A stretch of 64,000 nucleotides of DNA. Origin: Boesenbergia rotunda. Taxonomy: Eukaryota; Streptophyta; Magnoliopsida; Zingiberales; Zingiberaceae. Shown here piece by piece: positions 32,851-44,175 of this stretch (position 1 is the first letter of the stretch; each line of letters starts with the position of its first letter). The DNA is taken from the NCBI GenBank assembly GCA_024364735.1, contig JAGFNQ010000839.1:61612-125611 (forward strand), given 5' to 3'. The position numbers were made by a program, and so were the translations under genes. Under the pieces are notes generated by a model, which had not been told where the DNA came from, ran no database searches, and was given only the letters and a program-made list of their open reading frames with translations.

Positions 32851-34170
32851 GTTGGTGCAGAAGGCACCCAAGTCGAACCTGTATTTTGATAATGGCAAAA
32901 GGGTTCAAAAGTTAAGAGATAATGTTTATCTAACATGTTACTCAAGTGTGCAGGAAAAGTCCTAGCGAAGGATTGCTAAGCACCTGGCGAAGGAATGCCA
33001 GGATACAAAGCCCTAGCGAATGACTGCTAGGCACCTGGCGAAGGAATGCCAGGATACAAAGCCCTAGCGAAGGATTGCTAGGCACCTGGTGAAGGAATGC
33101 CAGGGTACAAAGACCTAGCGAAGGACTGCTAGGCACCAGGCGAAGGGCAGCTTGGTACTGAAGACCTGGCGAAGGACAACTAGGCACCTGACGAAGGACT
33201 GCTGGGCAAAAGTCCAACCGGAGGAGCCGGTTGGCATCAGGTGAATTCTCCCGAGAGGAGTAGGTGAGGACGCGTTCCCCGTCGAGGGAACAGTAGGCGT
33301 CGGTTCGACCTAGGGCTCCATTTTGGAGACCCAAAATCAGAACCAAGACAGCTAAGGCTGTATAAAACTAACATATTATTGCTCTATGTTATTTTGGACT
33401 AACCCTGGATGTAGAACCGAAGGAACGAGTGTCTGCAGCTCAAAGAGCCTCAAAGGAGTGAGGCAGAAGCTGAGTAGGGCGCCCGGAGTGTCCCGGGCGC
33501 CCCCAAGGTGAACACAAAAGAAGTGGAGCAAATTACACTTCGACAGCTGATGGGCGGGGCGCCCCCGTACTCCCGGGCGCCCCGAGCTCAAGCTAACGAA
33601 GTGGATCAACTTCAAGCCAGCGGATCGAGTCAACCCGGGTGCCCCCAGCGTCCCGGGCGCCCCCGTCAAAGTCTGATCCCGAGTTTGAAGGGATCAGAGC
33701 TGACCGAGAGGAGCTCAGATCAGATGACACGTGGGGGGGGGCCCCCAGGGGCTATAAAAAGGCCCTCGACCCCAAGGCTTCAAACAACAATTCTTCCAAC
33801 GCATTCACGCTCTTCTACTCCCGCGCTCTGCTCCGGAAACCTCCCGACTCGAGATACAAGCACCGACGACGCCCCCTTGCTTCGAAAATACAATCTACAC
33901 CGGACGTCGGTAAAGAAGAGCTGTTTTTAAGTTTACTGTACTATTCTTGTAATACATTTTGTAAACTATTTTTGCGCACATATAGAATTGCCCGCAGTAA
34001 ACGGTCAACGACCGTGGGCCTTGGAGTAGGAGCCGACCGTGACTCCGAACCAAGTAAAAAACCTGGTGTTCGCATGTGTGTTGATTTAATTAATTCCGCT
34101 GCTAATTCTCTTTTACAAATCCGAACGTTTTACGATATTCACCCCCTCTATCGTTTCTCTCGATCCAACA
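32851..34170 (+). repeat. 3' LTR of element C
   Basis: 1320 bp, TGTTGGTGCAG...CGATCCAACA, followed by GCTGC. It is highly similar to 16772-18157. It has fewer GGGCGCCC units: two instead of four around 33557-33582. The TATA box is at 33753-33760. Confidence 0.85.
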
Positions 34171-34748
34171 GCTGCCTCCAGACGAACTCTCCCTGCCTAC
34201 ACTCGATACTTGCCAAGGATAGCTGGCGTGTGCCAATCTGATCATAATCCTTGGATAGGTGTCGGACCTGACTGCTAGATGTATGGATACCCCAAGACTC
34301 AAAGAACTCGGTCAGGACATGGCAAAAAGACATGTAAATTTTCCCATTGACACTATGGAAAAAATGACAAATGGCTGTAAATACATGCAGGGAGACATCA
34401 ATATCTAATATCCTCTCCAGGGCATACATCATCACCAAATGTGGCAGTCTAATCCTAGCCCGCCCCTTGATGACGATGGGCAAAAAAACACTCTATCAAA
34501 ATTTTGTACAACACATGGCTAAATGGACTCATATGTTTGGAATAAAAGATGCGCTCTGTGTCATGCCGATGCCTCCTAAAGTAATGCATATGAATCTGAT
34601 CTATGGTAACGTCATGCAGAGAGAGAGGCTCAACAACAATAGGGAAGTAAGTGGATGCATTATGTGATATCCTACACCCTAAAAATTCACCTAAGATGAT
34701 GAGTGAGAAAGGAATGCGAAAGTTAAATGACTTCAGGCCCAAGGGCAC
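34171..34748 (-). pseudogene. Upstream part of the 'plant transposon protein'-like ORF split by element C
   Basis: Minus-strand piece that joins in frame to 16771-16507 once element C is removed. It reads F-R-I-P-F-S, LGEFLGCRISHN, H-M-H-Y-F-R-R, then after a frame change LPHLVMMYALERILDIDV and CHVLTEFFESWGIH. These line up with the plus-strand homologue in element C (LNQFLGLRVSQS, LLYALIHHLDIDIGL). The frame change lies at a run of seven A on the plus strand (about 34485-34491), so a one-base slip is likely. The N-terminus is lost: repeat R begins near 34725. No function is known. Confidence 0.65.
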
Positions 34749-35186
34749 TGAAATTCATTTATTTTAAAAATATTTTTTTTATATTTAATCAGTATGTATT
34801 AATTTAATTATTTATAGAGTCTGAAGTTGTTTGATTTCAAGTCCTCCTAGGATGACTTCAAGCCCTGCATTTGTATCTGAAATTATGTATTTTGATAGAT
34901 TTTTTTATATATTAATATATTTATTAAATATTATTTATTATATTAATTTTGATTAATAAAATATTAAAAAATTATCTCTTTATATTTTTGAAATCATGTT
35001 GAAAGAGATGTTTCTTTTAACTGTGCCCAAGATGCAGTCATATTTATACATCTTTGTGTGCCAACTGATACGGTTAGAGAACATAACTGAAAATTATTGG
35101 TACTAAGTTTGCATATCAGAAATAACATCTCCTATGTAAATTCTAAATAGAGATATCAAGTATGGAAAAATCTAAGTATCCTAGGT

Positions 35187-35640
35187 CCATCAGTGAGTTT
35201 TCACCAAAACCCACTGATTCATCATAGAAAACTTCTATTGCAACATAATTTATAATCATTAAAAGTTTGGACACCAAAAATACCATCTCTTAGCTCAACT
35301 CTAACTATTGATATTGGATTTTGAGAAATCCAAATATCCTAGGTCCATCAGTGGGTTTTGGTGAAAACCCACTGATAGACCTAAAAATCTCCTATTGCAA
35401 CATAATTTATAATCATTAGAAGTTTGGACACCAAAAATACCATCTCCTAACTCAACTCTAACTATTGATATTGGATTTTGAGAAATCCAAATATCCTAGG
35501 TCCATCAGTAGGTTTTGGTGAAAACTCACTGATTGACCTAAAAATCTCCTATTGCAATATAATTTATAATCATTAGAAGTTTGGACACCAAAAATATCAT
35601 ATCTTAACTCAACTCTAACTAGAACTATCGATATTTTTAT
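35187..35640 (+). repeat. ~158-bp tandem repeat with a hairpin in each unit
   Basis: Three units with CCATCAG at 35187, 35345 and 35502. Each contains an inverted repeat of the type ATCAGTGGGTTTT-GGTG-AAAACCCACTGAT. Most differences between units spare the stem pairing, but the third unit has unpaired changes. About one and a half units occur in the inverted copy at 58460-58690. Confidence 0.75.
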
Positions 35641-35701
35641 TTAATTTACTTACATTTATCCAAGTTGTGTTCAGGCCCTCCTTGGGCTTGGAGGGCTTGA
35701 A

Positions 35702-36214
35702 TAGGGCTGTAATCGAACCGAACCGAGCTGAATACCTGAGAGTTTGAGTTTGGTTCGTTTATTATCGAGCCGAGCTCGAGCTTAATTTATCGAATATAGT
35801 GATGGCTCGCGAGCATATTCGAGCCTAATTGAGTCCTAAACGAACTTACCAAATATAAATTATTAATTAAATTATTCATCAATTTATTGAAAAAATAAAT
35901 TATATATTCTAAAAATTATAAAATATTTACTAAAATCTATGATTTTATTCATACAAATGAGCTTTATTGGATATTTTATATTTATTAAATGTAAAGTGTC
36001 AAAATTATATATTTAATGTTAAATATTAATTTTATATTTTACGAACTAGCTCACGGGCTTATTAACAAGCCTGTTCACGAGCTAACGAGCCGAATACTAC
36101 TGAGTTTGAGTTTGGTTCGTTAATATTAACGAGCTTTATTAAACGAGCTCAAACAAGCTTCTATCGAATCGAGCTCCGAATAGTTCACGAGGGCTTGATT
36201 CATTTACAGCCCTA
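35702..36214. mobile_element. hAT-type MITE (513 bp) inside repeat R
   Basis: Inverted ends TAGGGCTGTAA...TTTACAGCCCTA. Flanks GGCTTGAA (35694-35701) and GGCCTGAA (36215-36222) form an 8-bp duplication with one mismatch. The body is rich in GAGCTCGA / CGAACC words: long subterminal repeats GAGTTTGAGTTTGGTTCGTT occur at about 35740 and 36100. No open frame. Confidence 0.8.
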
Positions 36215-36887
36215 GGCCTGAACACATCTGTGTTCAGGCTCTCCTAGCGTGATTTCAGACCCTGCGTTTTAATCTGAAATTACATGTTTTGATAGGTTTT
36301 TTTATATATTAATATATTTTTAAAATAGAAAAAAATTTGAGTTCACGTCGGGCCTGAATCAAAAGATTTCAGGCCCACGTTGGGCCTGAAATCTTTTGAT
36401 ATCAAGCCCATGCTGCCTGAAATCAAAAGATTTCAGGTTTTTTTATATATTAATATATTTATTAAATATTATTTAATATATTAATTTATATTAATCAAAT
36501 ATAAAAAATCATCTATTTATATTTTTAAATCACGTTGGATGAGATATTTTTAAATTAAAATATTTTTTTGATTTTTACCTTACATTTTTAGCGTCGATTC
36601 CATAATATATTATTTTAAAATAAAAAGTCTAATAAAAACATATGCAGACGTCTCGGAATTTGTTACTGAGAGAGAGAAAGAGAAAGGCAGTAATTAGCGG
36701 GAGGGTTATAAGAGGAAGTTCACTAAAATAAATGCGCCCTTTGGTGAAAATGAAAATCATGGTACGCCTTTTGGTAAATATCAATTTTCGGGTACGCCCT
36801 TTGGTAAAAAGCTGATAGCATAATGATCACTCTTATATACACGTCCTATATATGTATACTCTACAGAGCAAGAGTAAACAAGGTTAA

Positions 36888-37125
36888 AAAAATGATTAAT
36901 GAGGTTTTTCCAACCTCGGGCGATCAGCCCGACCCCATGGAAGTTTCCCACCGGCCGCCAGGGTAAATCGGGAAGCGCTCATGGTGGGTGGTCTAGAAGC
37001 CCAGCGTCCCAGGGTTCGCGCCCCATTTAGAGAAAAAATTTCTACAAATACGTCGTAGTTGGAGATCGAATGCGAATGCCTGAGATAGCGACTAGTCGCC
37101 CTACCATTGCACCATAGCTCCAGGG
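36888..37125 (-). mobile_element. tRNA-derived SINE, family 1, copy 1
   Basis: On the minus strand the head has an A-box-like TGGTGCAATGG and a degraded B box. The body contains GGGGCGCGAACCCTGGGACG and ends in a T-rich tail. A 20-bp direct repeat beginning GCAAGAGTAAAC flanks it (36868-36887 and 37126-37145). A T-rich 3' end is known from Au-type plant SINEs (inference). The second copy is at 60842-61095. Confidence 0.85.
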
Positions 37126-37145
37126 GCAAGAGTAAACAAGGTTAA

Positions 37146-39591
37146 GACTGTATAGACATTAATTTGATCATCTCAAAGATCAAGCAGTAAAGTATTGAGT
37201 AGTGAAATAAACCGAGCAGATTCAGGATAAAACAACCTACAACATATCATAAAATTAGTCATGTATTAAGATCAATGAACTATAGAAACAAAGTTGTTGT
37301 TTCCAAAACAAAAAAATAAAAATAGAATCTCAAACCTAGAACAAATCATTACACTAGAAATCAAATGTGATCTCTAAACCAAAACTATGGCTATGCATCC
37401 AAATTCTCACCTGGATTGGTGCTAGTGAGGCCCTCTGCACCCGATCTAGCAGTGACCCCCAAAGCAAAAACACCCCTACACTCCCCTCCCCCCCCCCCCC
37501 CCCCCCCCCCCCCCGATGATCCCCATTTCACCACGAACACAACTACAATTAAGGGTTAGGTTAAAGCTCGGCAAGTAGCGATCTATTGGTGGAGATCGTA
37601 AGAAGATAACTCCAAACCATTACAGCTCACCCTTGCTCTTGCTCGGGGTCGGATGATGGACCTATGGATGCCAACTCCAACGACGATACGGAGTTCCAAG
37701 GGATCTTCTGGTAGTTTCTTAACTGATTCACAATTCACCGAAGAAGAGGACTCTCTGAGAGCTCATGATGAGAGGGCTCCACTCGATTGAAGGGCAGATA
37801 GGGGTAGCAGGAACCCAACCTAGATCTGGGGAAGAAGAGTCACGTGGGGAGAGGAGATCGACTTCGGTTGTGTTGGGGAAGGGAGGAGCTCTCAACGGAA
37901 ATCGCAGAGCATGAGAAATGGTTTTAAGTGGTGCCATTTTGCGAAATACCACCCCCCTAATTTTCTTAATCAAACATGCCCCCATTTTACAACTTAGTCC
38001 CTTTCCTTTGGGTTATTAAATCCACACCCCAAATGTTTTGGGTTTAAATCATTTACCCTTCTTTAAGTTTAGTTTTAAGTCTATTAGATCCTTCAACGTT
38101 TGGTGTTAAACACCCCAACCCATCAAATCTCATCTAAGGGTACGGGAAGCCTAAAAGCAAATTCTGATAAATTTTCTCAAAATTTTCTCCTTGAGTTTTA
38201 TTTAACTGAATTTAACCGAATTTATAAATGATTTATCTTTTGGGGTTACAATAGCGAAAGAGTGTTAAGTTTCACCCCGTTTCACCCAGCATTCGCAGTT
38301 TGATCCTAACTATGATATATTTGTAAAAAAAAAAATTCCAAATCGTACAGGTACTCATGGAATGTTAAATTTTTGAACCATCATAAACACTTATTAATTT
38401 ATTTTGATAGATCATCTCAAATTTAATATTATCTAATTTATTATCATTTGAAATATAAAAAATATTTATCATCTTCCTCTCTCTTTTAATTATATCCTAT
38501 TTCTATGATTTTTTTTAAATTATAAAAAAATTCTATAAAATTAGTTAGAGATTTCTAATCTAATTCTTAATTTTTCTGTTTTTTTTTAATTTTTTCTAAA
38601 CTAATTTAAGAAATTAAAAATCGGCTGACCCCGAATTAATTGAAAAAAAAAACAATTAATCTACTTATCAAAATAATAATAATAAAAAAGTTCAAATTCA
38701 ATCAATTCAAATGGACCATAATGGGTTAAATTGATGGATCCAAACCCAGTATCTGAATTACCCAAAATCCGTGTACTTATTGGATTTGAACCCCATACCA
38801 GATCCAAAAGTACATCAAATAATCTAAAAAATTATAAATATTTAAATGTATTTCATTAGTAGAAAAGACACGTCTATTAGCAATTTAACACTTCCAATTT
38901 TTAATTTTTTTAAAATTTAAATATAATTTATTAATTCTGGGCAAGCCTAAATCAAGATTGACTTTCAAAGTAGTAAGAAAGTGTTCCAAAATACTAACTA
39001 AAATAACTTTTACCCTCCTAATTCACCTTTTAAGTCCCTTATTAACAAACTCTAAATCAACAATTTATTAATAGACAGGAGATATTTTAACAAAGACAAA
39101 AATCAAAAGTGCGCCCATATTTTTCTAAATCATCAAACAGAACATTCCATTTTAATTTTTTTTTTATCAAAAGGCTTCCATCTCATGTAAAATAATATAA
39201 TTATTCTCTAATATTATTCTCATTATTATCTTATCTATATCACTCATCTAAATCTTGAATTGATCAAGAGTGTTATAACTATTATAACTCTAATAATTAT
39301 AACCACTATAGTTTCATAGGACTTAAGATATAAAACATAATTTTAATAAAGAAAATTAAAGTTTTCAAAGCCTCTTAAAAGACTTTAAATGACCTCGGAT
39401 TCGATAATAAATATACATCACTTAATGACCTCGGATTTGATATATTATTTATAATTCAATCCAAATCCAAATTATAAATTAAAATTATGATCTTTTAAAA
39501 TTTATCTTATATTTATATTGTAGTAGTTATGATTTCGTAATTGTTATAATTTATTTTTAATTTAAAATTTAAATAAAAATTATAGATGAGA

Positions 39592-39628
<37 letters not shown>

Positions 39629-40378
39629 TAATAGCATATAGTTAGATAATCATAAGCATCATTTTAATAACAATATCTGGCGCATTTTGATGATTTGACT
39701 CAGGAAGGTCCTTGTTTTTTATGTTGCCCTTTTAACAATAATATAAAAAATTCATCAAAAATGAGGGGCATCTTTTTATTTTTATTTTTGTAATAATAAT
39801 ATAAAAAATTCTGAAAGACGCGTTAATATTTTATAAAGTTGAGGTGAAAATTGAAAAAGTACTGAAATTTTGGGAGCCACATGAAAAATTCTCTGAGCGC
39901 GGAGAATTCTCCAGAATCTCCTTCGAATAATCCGTACCCCTAAACCGACGTGGCCGGAAGAAGATTCCCCCGATTCCCTCCGTGCCGCCCGACGCTGCCT
40001 CGTCCTCACGATGGACCTAGAGGAGAGATCGCAGCCGTTCGTTTCTGATCTTATCCCGCGGACGTCGGTGCCAGCCCGACGCATGAGAATCCCATTCCCA
40101 CCCGCAACTGCCAAACCCATTTTCGTACCCTTCTTTGCTATCCCATTTAATGCTTATTATTTATCTATTCATTACGTTGCCAGAATGTACCCACCGTCAT
40201 AACCCACCTTCCGTTCCAACCCGACCAGTCCAATTCGACCCTAGCCGTTTCGTCAGAAAAGATTCGGATATCTATTTCTACGCGACGAATCGTCTTCGAT
40301 TCCTCTTCTCTTCTCTTCTCTTTTTCCCTTTCTTGGATTCCAAGCCAACGATCGAAAACCAGATCGGAGGGCGAGAAG
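37146..40378. other. Intergenic DNA upstream of the HHO gene
   Basis: No convincing gene. It holds a 27-base C run (37488-37514), long AT-rich stretches and an (AAT)n microsatellite (about 39592-39628). The last ~130 bases before 40379 are TC-rich (CTTCTCTTCTCTTTTTCCC), a typical plant 5' leader. A minus-strand frame at 37728-37985 shows no known motif. Confidence 0.5.
37488..37514 (+). repeat. Poly-C tract
   Basis: Twenty-seven consecutive C. Such runs are rare in plant DNA and prone to sequencing or assembly length error. Confidence 0.8.
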
Positions 40379-42785
40379 ATGGGGATGGTCGATCGCGGGC
40401 AGCGCTTCCGCCATGACTACGTCCGCGCTCTCGAGGAGGAGCGCAAGAAGATCGAGGTGTTCCAGAGAGAGCTGCCGCTTTGCCTTCAACTCATCACGCA
40501 AGGCTCGGTTTCTCTTCCTCTTGATTTTCTTTCTTCTTCTTTTTTCGTTTCTTGAAATGCCGGTGGCGGTGCAGCGATCGAAAGCGTGGAGGAGCAGATG
40601 TGTGAGGAGGAGAGGTCGGTGAGCGGTAACGAGCCGGTATTGGCAGAGTTCATTCCGCTGAAGCCGAGTTTAGCGTCGACGGTGGAGGAGGACGTGGCGA
40701 TAGGTGAGCCGGCGACGATCGGGTTTGATGCGAAGCCGGACTGGCTTAGATCTGTCCAGCTATGGAATCAGTGCGCGGATATTGGCACCCAAGTGGTGAG
40801 CTGATTTATTGATTTTTAGTAGATTAATTCTAGGATTATTTTCCCCCTCTGTTTGTGTGGGCTTTTCATTTGTGGTTCGATTGTAGGAACCGCCGAAGAA
40901 GCCCATAGCAGTAAGCGTGAAGAGGATGGGCGGCGCTTTCCAGCCTTTTGAGCGAGAGAAGCAGGCTGCCCCACCGCCGGTGCTGTCGTCAACGGCGGCC
41001 GCTAGTTCCAACACTAGCGGTAGTGGTAGCGGCGGCGGAGGTGATGGTAACGGTAGATGCGGAGGAGACAAGGAGAAGGAAGGGCAATCTCAGCCCAATC
41101 GAAAAGTTAGACGCTGCTGGTCGCCGGAGCTGCACCGCTGCTTCCTCGACGCTCTTCAACAGCTCGGCGGCATCCATGGTGACCCTTAACACACACTTCT
41201 CATCGTCACGCGTCATGTCAACTCCTGTGGATAACGTTCTTACTTTGGATTTAATTCATCTCAGTTGCAACCCCCAAGCAGATCAGAGAGCTGATGAAGG
41301 TGGATGGGCTCACCAACGACGAGGTCAAGAGCCATTTGCAGGTAATTTGAATATTTCTACTTCAATCGCGTAAACGTACTGCACCTTCCTTTCTTTTAAT
41401 TTGTTAGCATATCACGCAAGCAAAGAATCGGATTCTTGCCGTAAACGACTCCCATGGAACATAGATCGCTTAACCTCGTTTACTCCCAAGAATTACTTGT
41501 GAATTATGGCCCAAAACCAAATTTCTTAACTTGTTATCTACATGCTACATTTTCTTTATAGTTATAAATATCAACAATGAATCCTCATGTGGCCCTTATT
41601 CTTCTTGTTTTCTTGCACCATACAACTCTACTTTGATTTTTTTCCACAAAAGATTAGTTGTCTTCATTAACGTGTCCCAGCTTCCAAGGATAACCTATTA
41701 TTCCCTATCTTATTCATGGCAGAATTGCTTGGTGTCGTATTTGCCCATATGACAACAGGTCATTATTGCTCCGGCCAAGAGTAGTTCTCTAGAATGTGAC
41801 CAACCATGATAAGGATGAGAACTTCCAATTGGCGCATTAGGTGCATGGATTAGCATCCAGATCAATAGAATCCAAATATGCTGCATACGCGGACCACATT
41901 GTCAATTAGCTGCATCGTGTTAAATTTAGTGTCGGCGGTCCCAGTAATTGCCCAAAACCATTCGAGTCTTGATGAGTAAAGATTCCCTGTATCGAAGTTT
42001 AGGATGTAGACTGCAATCTGTATGAGATGGAGTACTGTATGGGATGGAGTACTCCCAGGGAAGCTAATTTTTAATCTTCATATACAAAAGGACTCGAAGA
42101 GTCGATAACAAATTGATTCTTCCCGTCTAATTTAATCTTTGGATTTTTTTGGGGGGTTTCCATTTTACCTCTCCCGTCAATCATTGTGGTGTTGTATTCA
42201 AAGAATAATATTACTGTGGCTTTGGATTTCAAAGCGGCACCAAAGTGATGGTAATTTTTGAAAATAAGTATTACAGTGGTGCTAGATTTTTGAAATGCAT
42301 CATCAAAGTGATGTTTTTTTAATGCCGCACCTCAATGGTTTGGGTTCAGTGAAATAGGAAACAAGTGCGTCAATTTGAAAGTTAGGTGTGTCTTTTGGAA
42401 AATTGGAAATGAAATTTTAATTGGGTCTATGAATTGTCGTTTATGGAGTTCGACAAAAGATTAAGGACATGGAGTTTTTATTGTGCAGAAATACCGACTA
42501 CACAATAGATGACCAGGCACGGCAGCTCAGAGCACTAGCGGTGCCCTGGCGCCACAGATTGTGTTGGTTAGTGGAATTTTGGTCCCACCGCCACCGGAGT
42601 TAGCGGTGGCGAGATTCTCATCGGGTTTGATTTCTCCAAAGCAGCAGCAGCAGCAGCAGCAGCAAGCCGAGCAAGTACTGCCCGGATCATGCTGTAGAGA
42701 TGGTGAGAGTGGTGACGATGATGATGAAGTAGCCTACTCTGAGTCCCTTACTGCCTCTGCAACTTCCCAAACGCGGACAGCGTGA
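40379..42785 (+). pseudogene. NIGT1/HHO-family GARP (G2-like) transcription factor, with premature stop
   Basis: Five exons: 40379-40502, 40575-40795, 40887-41178, 41265-41341, 42489-42785; 336 residues if read through. Order: N-terminal YVRALEEERKKIEVFQRELP helix, EFIPLK, W-L-R-S-V-Q-L-W, KRMGGAFQPFERE, a Gly/Ser linker, then the MYB-like domain from about residue 186 (VRRCWSPELHRCFLDALQQL, A-T-P-K-Q-I-R-E-L-M, NDEVKSHLQ). Family members are nuclear repressors of nitrate and phosphate-starvation genes. Three oddities: a TGA at 42510-42512 right after KYRLHNR, truncating to 245 residues; Cys at residue 200 where relatives have Arg; and a GC (not GT) donor after exon 1. The frame after the TGA stays open with a Q run and acidic tail. 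It is either a young pseudogene, a truncated allele or a base error. Confidence 0.85.
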
Positions 42786-43450
42786 TCGCCTTCCTTTCGA
42801 GTTATAAAACCATTTTGTACTGTGATTTTCTTGGTTGGTGTGTGAGTGATTATGACGGTAGTTTATTTAATCCTTGGTGAAAATAGAGTCATGTTGTACC
42901 ACCAGCAGTTACTCTTGTTGTAGGAGAAAACAGTGTGTGCCTTTGTTGTTTGTTTATTTATTTTTTTTGAATGAGTGTTGGATGTGAGGCTAATCCGTCT
43001 TTAAGGAAGGAGGGTAGGAAATGACAATGTTAAATTTATTTTAATAATGCTGTTACATAGATTGAGCTCTTAATGGATTTTTTTTTTTATCTACCATTTT
43101 TGTTATTAAATCAACTGTTGGTAATAATCATATAGTTTTATGGCGGTAAGATTATATGATTATTGTGATACCTTATGAAACCCTCTCTTTGACATAATCC
43201 ACATCGCACTAGCAATTAATAAGGATGTGACACAATTTACATTTGAGGTAAAAATAATAAATTTGAAAAAACACTATTAAATGTAATTAATAAAGATGTG
43301 ACACAATTTGCATCTGAGGCAAAAGTAATAAATTTGAAAAAACAGTATTAAATGTAAGACACATTGCTTCTTTTTTATTTTTTTAAAATGTCAAATGCCA
43401 AAAATATTTTTACAAAATAGTTCCTAAGTCTTATTATGAAAAATGATATG

Positions 43451-43656
43451 CTCAGTGAAAATTTTTTAAAAAAACTCAGTAAATAATATAACACTTTACA
43501 TGTAGTGATCCTCGACAGGTTCACCGTACCTCCCAGGGTATAGTTTGATTCGGGGTGGTGGTCAGAGGCTGCTGATGGTGTCCGAGCGATAATCGGGCGA
43601 ATGAATATAAAGTGTCACATTATTCACTAAACGTTTCATTGAGTTTTTCCACTGAG
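43451..43656. mobile_element. MITE-like element, 206 bp
   Basis: Inverted ends of about 50 bp: CTCAGTGAAAA... on the left pairs with ...TTTTTCCACTGAG on the right, and CACTTTACAT pairs with ATAAAGTGT. The core has CGGTTCACC-like and CCGAGCGATAATCGG words, which recur in modified form at 45640-45860. The target duplication is unclear, so the superfamily is open. Confidence 0.6.
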
Positions 43657-44003
43657 TGTATTATAACTCTATCACTATACCGACTGTGGAAGACAATTTT
43701 TATTTCAAGCGAAATTGATATACGGTGTGAAATGGACTTGCAATATGAATTCAAACAACGTTGCGGTCTAAAATTCGATTCCTTCATCATTCATGTAATT
43801 TTTTAGATTTATTTCAGATGATGTTGCAGATTTTTTGTGTATTTTTTTTCAAGCTAAGCATGTCTCGGATTCTCTCTTTCAAATTCCGTTTAGTGTTCGG
43901 GTTATACTAAAAAAAATAACATTTGTGTTAATAAGTTTCAAAGCAAAATTTTACCTTTTTTTTAGAAAAGTAAGCAAAAGTTTTGACAAAATATTACTTT
44001 TGT

Positions 44004-44175
44004 GGTTGCAAAGGCGATTCATTCTCTCCAGCACCTCCGTCAAACCATCTCAGGATCAACACGAAGGAGGTAAATCATAGATGTTATTAACTCGGAGAGT
44101 GACTAACATATACGAGAAGGCAAACGCTTGCCTTGATCAGGTTTTGATTCCAGATGGAAACAACTCATCAAAATT
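44004..44175 (-). mobile_element. SINE-like insertion, family 2, copy 1 (5' truncated)
   Basis: Flanked by TTACTTTTGT (43994-44003 and 44176-44185). The body (GGAGGTAAATCA on the plus strand, then the AGGTTTTGATTCC B-box-like segment) matches the insertion at 56381-56585. The tRNA-like head seen there is shortened here. Confidence 0.65.

Larger units (their letters stand above)
16772..34170 (+). mobile_element. Copia element C with nested insertions and an extra ORF
   Basis: LTRs at 16772-18157 and 32851-34170, flanked by the direct repeat GCTGC (16767-16771 and 34171-34175). The order is LTR, primer binding site, gag, non-coding DNA homologous to element B, an extra gene with its own promoter-like region, a tail, polypurine tract and LTR. 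Three later insertions lie inside: hAT (20392-23991), Gypsy solo LTR (24870-27971) and family-S solo LTR (28993-31232). Without these the internal region is about 5.7 kb. It has no protease, integrase, RT or RNase H, so mobilisation must have been in trans. Confidence 0.85.
34725..36812 (+). repeat. Palindrome-rich dispersed repeat R (copy 1)
   Basis: About 2.1 kb, AT-rich, with no coding capacity. It contains two versions of a module with CTGAAGTC / GACTTCAGGCC words and a TTTTTTTATATATTAATATATTTATTAAAT segment (34800-34990 and 36240-36560). It also holds a ~158-bp tandem block (35187-35640) and three end-proximal copies of a GCGCCCTTTGGT / ACGCCTTTTGGT word (36735-36806). An inverted, shorter copy is at 57845-58690. 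Ends are approximate. It is probably a non-autonomous DNA transposon; the superfamily is not resolved. Confidence 0.6.

Noticed and set aside
37050..37125. tRNA genes (also at 61020-61090)
   Set aside because: A and B boxes are present, but the sequences cannot fold into a full tRNA, continue into a shared body and are flanked by target duplications; they are SINE heads.
37728..37985. Minus-strand frame of 85 codons
   Set aside because: No motif, no splice context and no relation to neighbours; probably chance.
39782..40202. Frames on both strands just upstream of the HHO gene
   Set aside because: They overlap each other and the promoter/leader region; GC content from CpG-rich promoter explains them.
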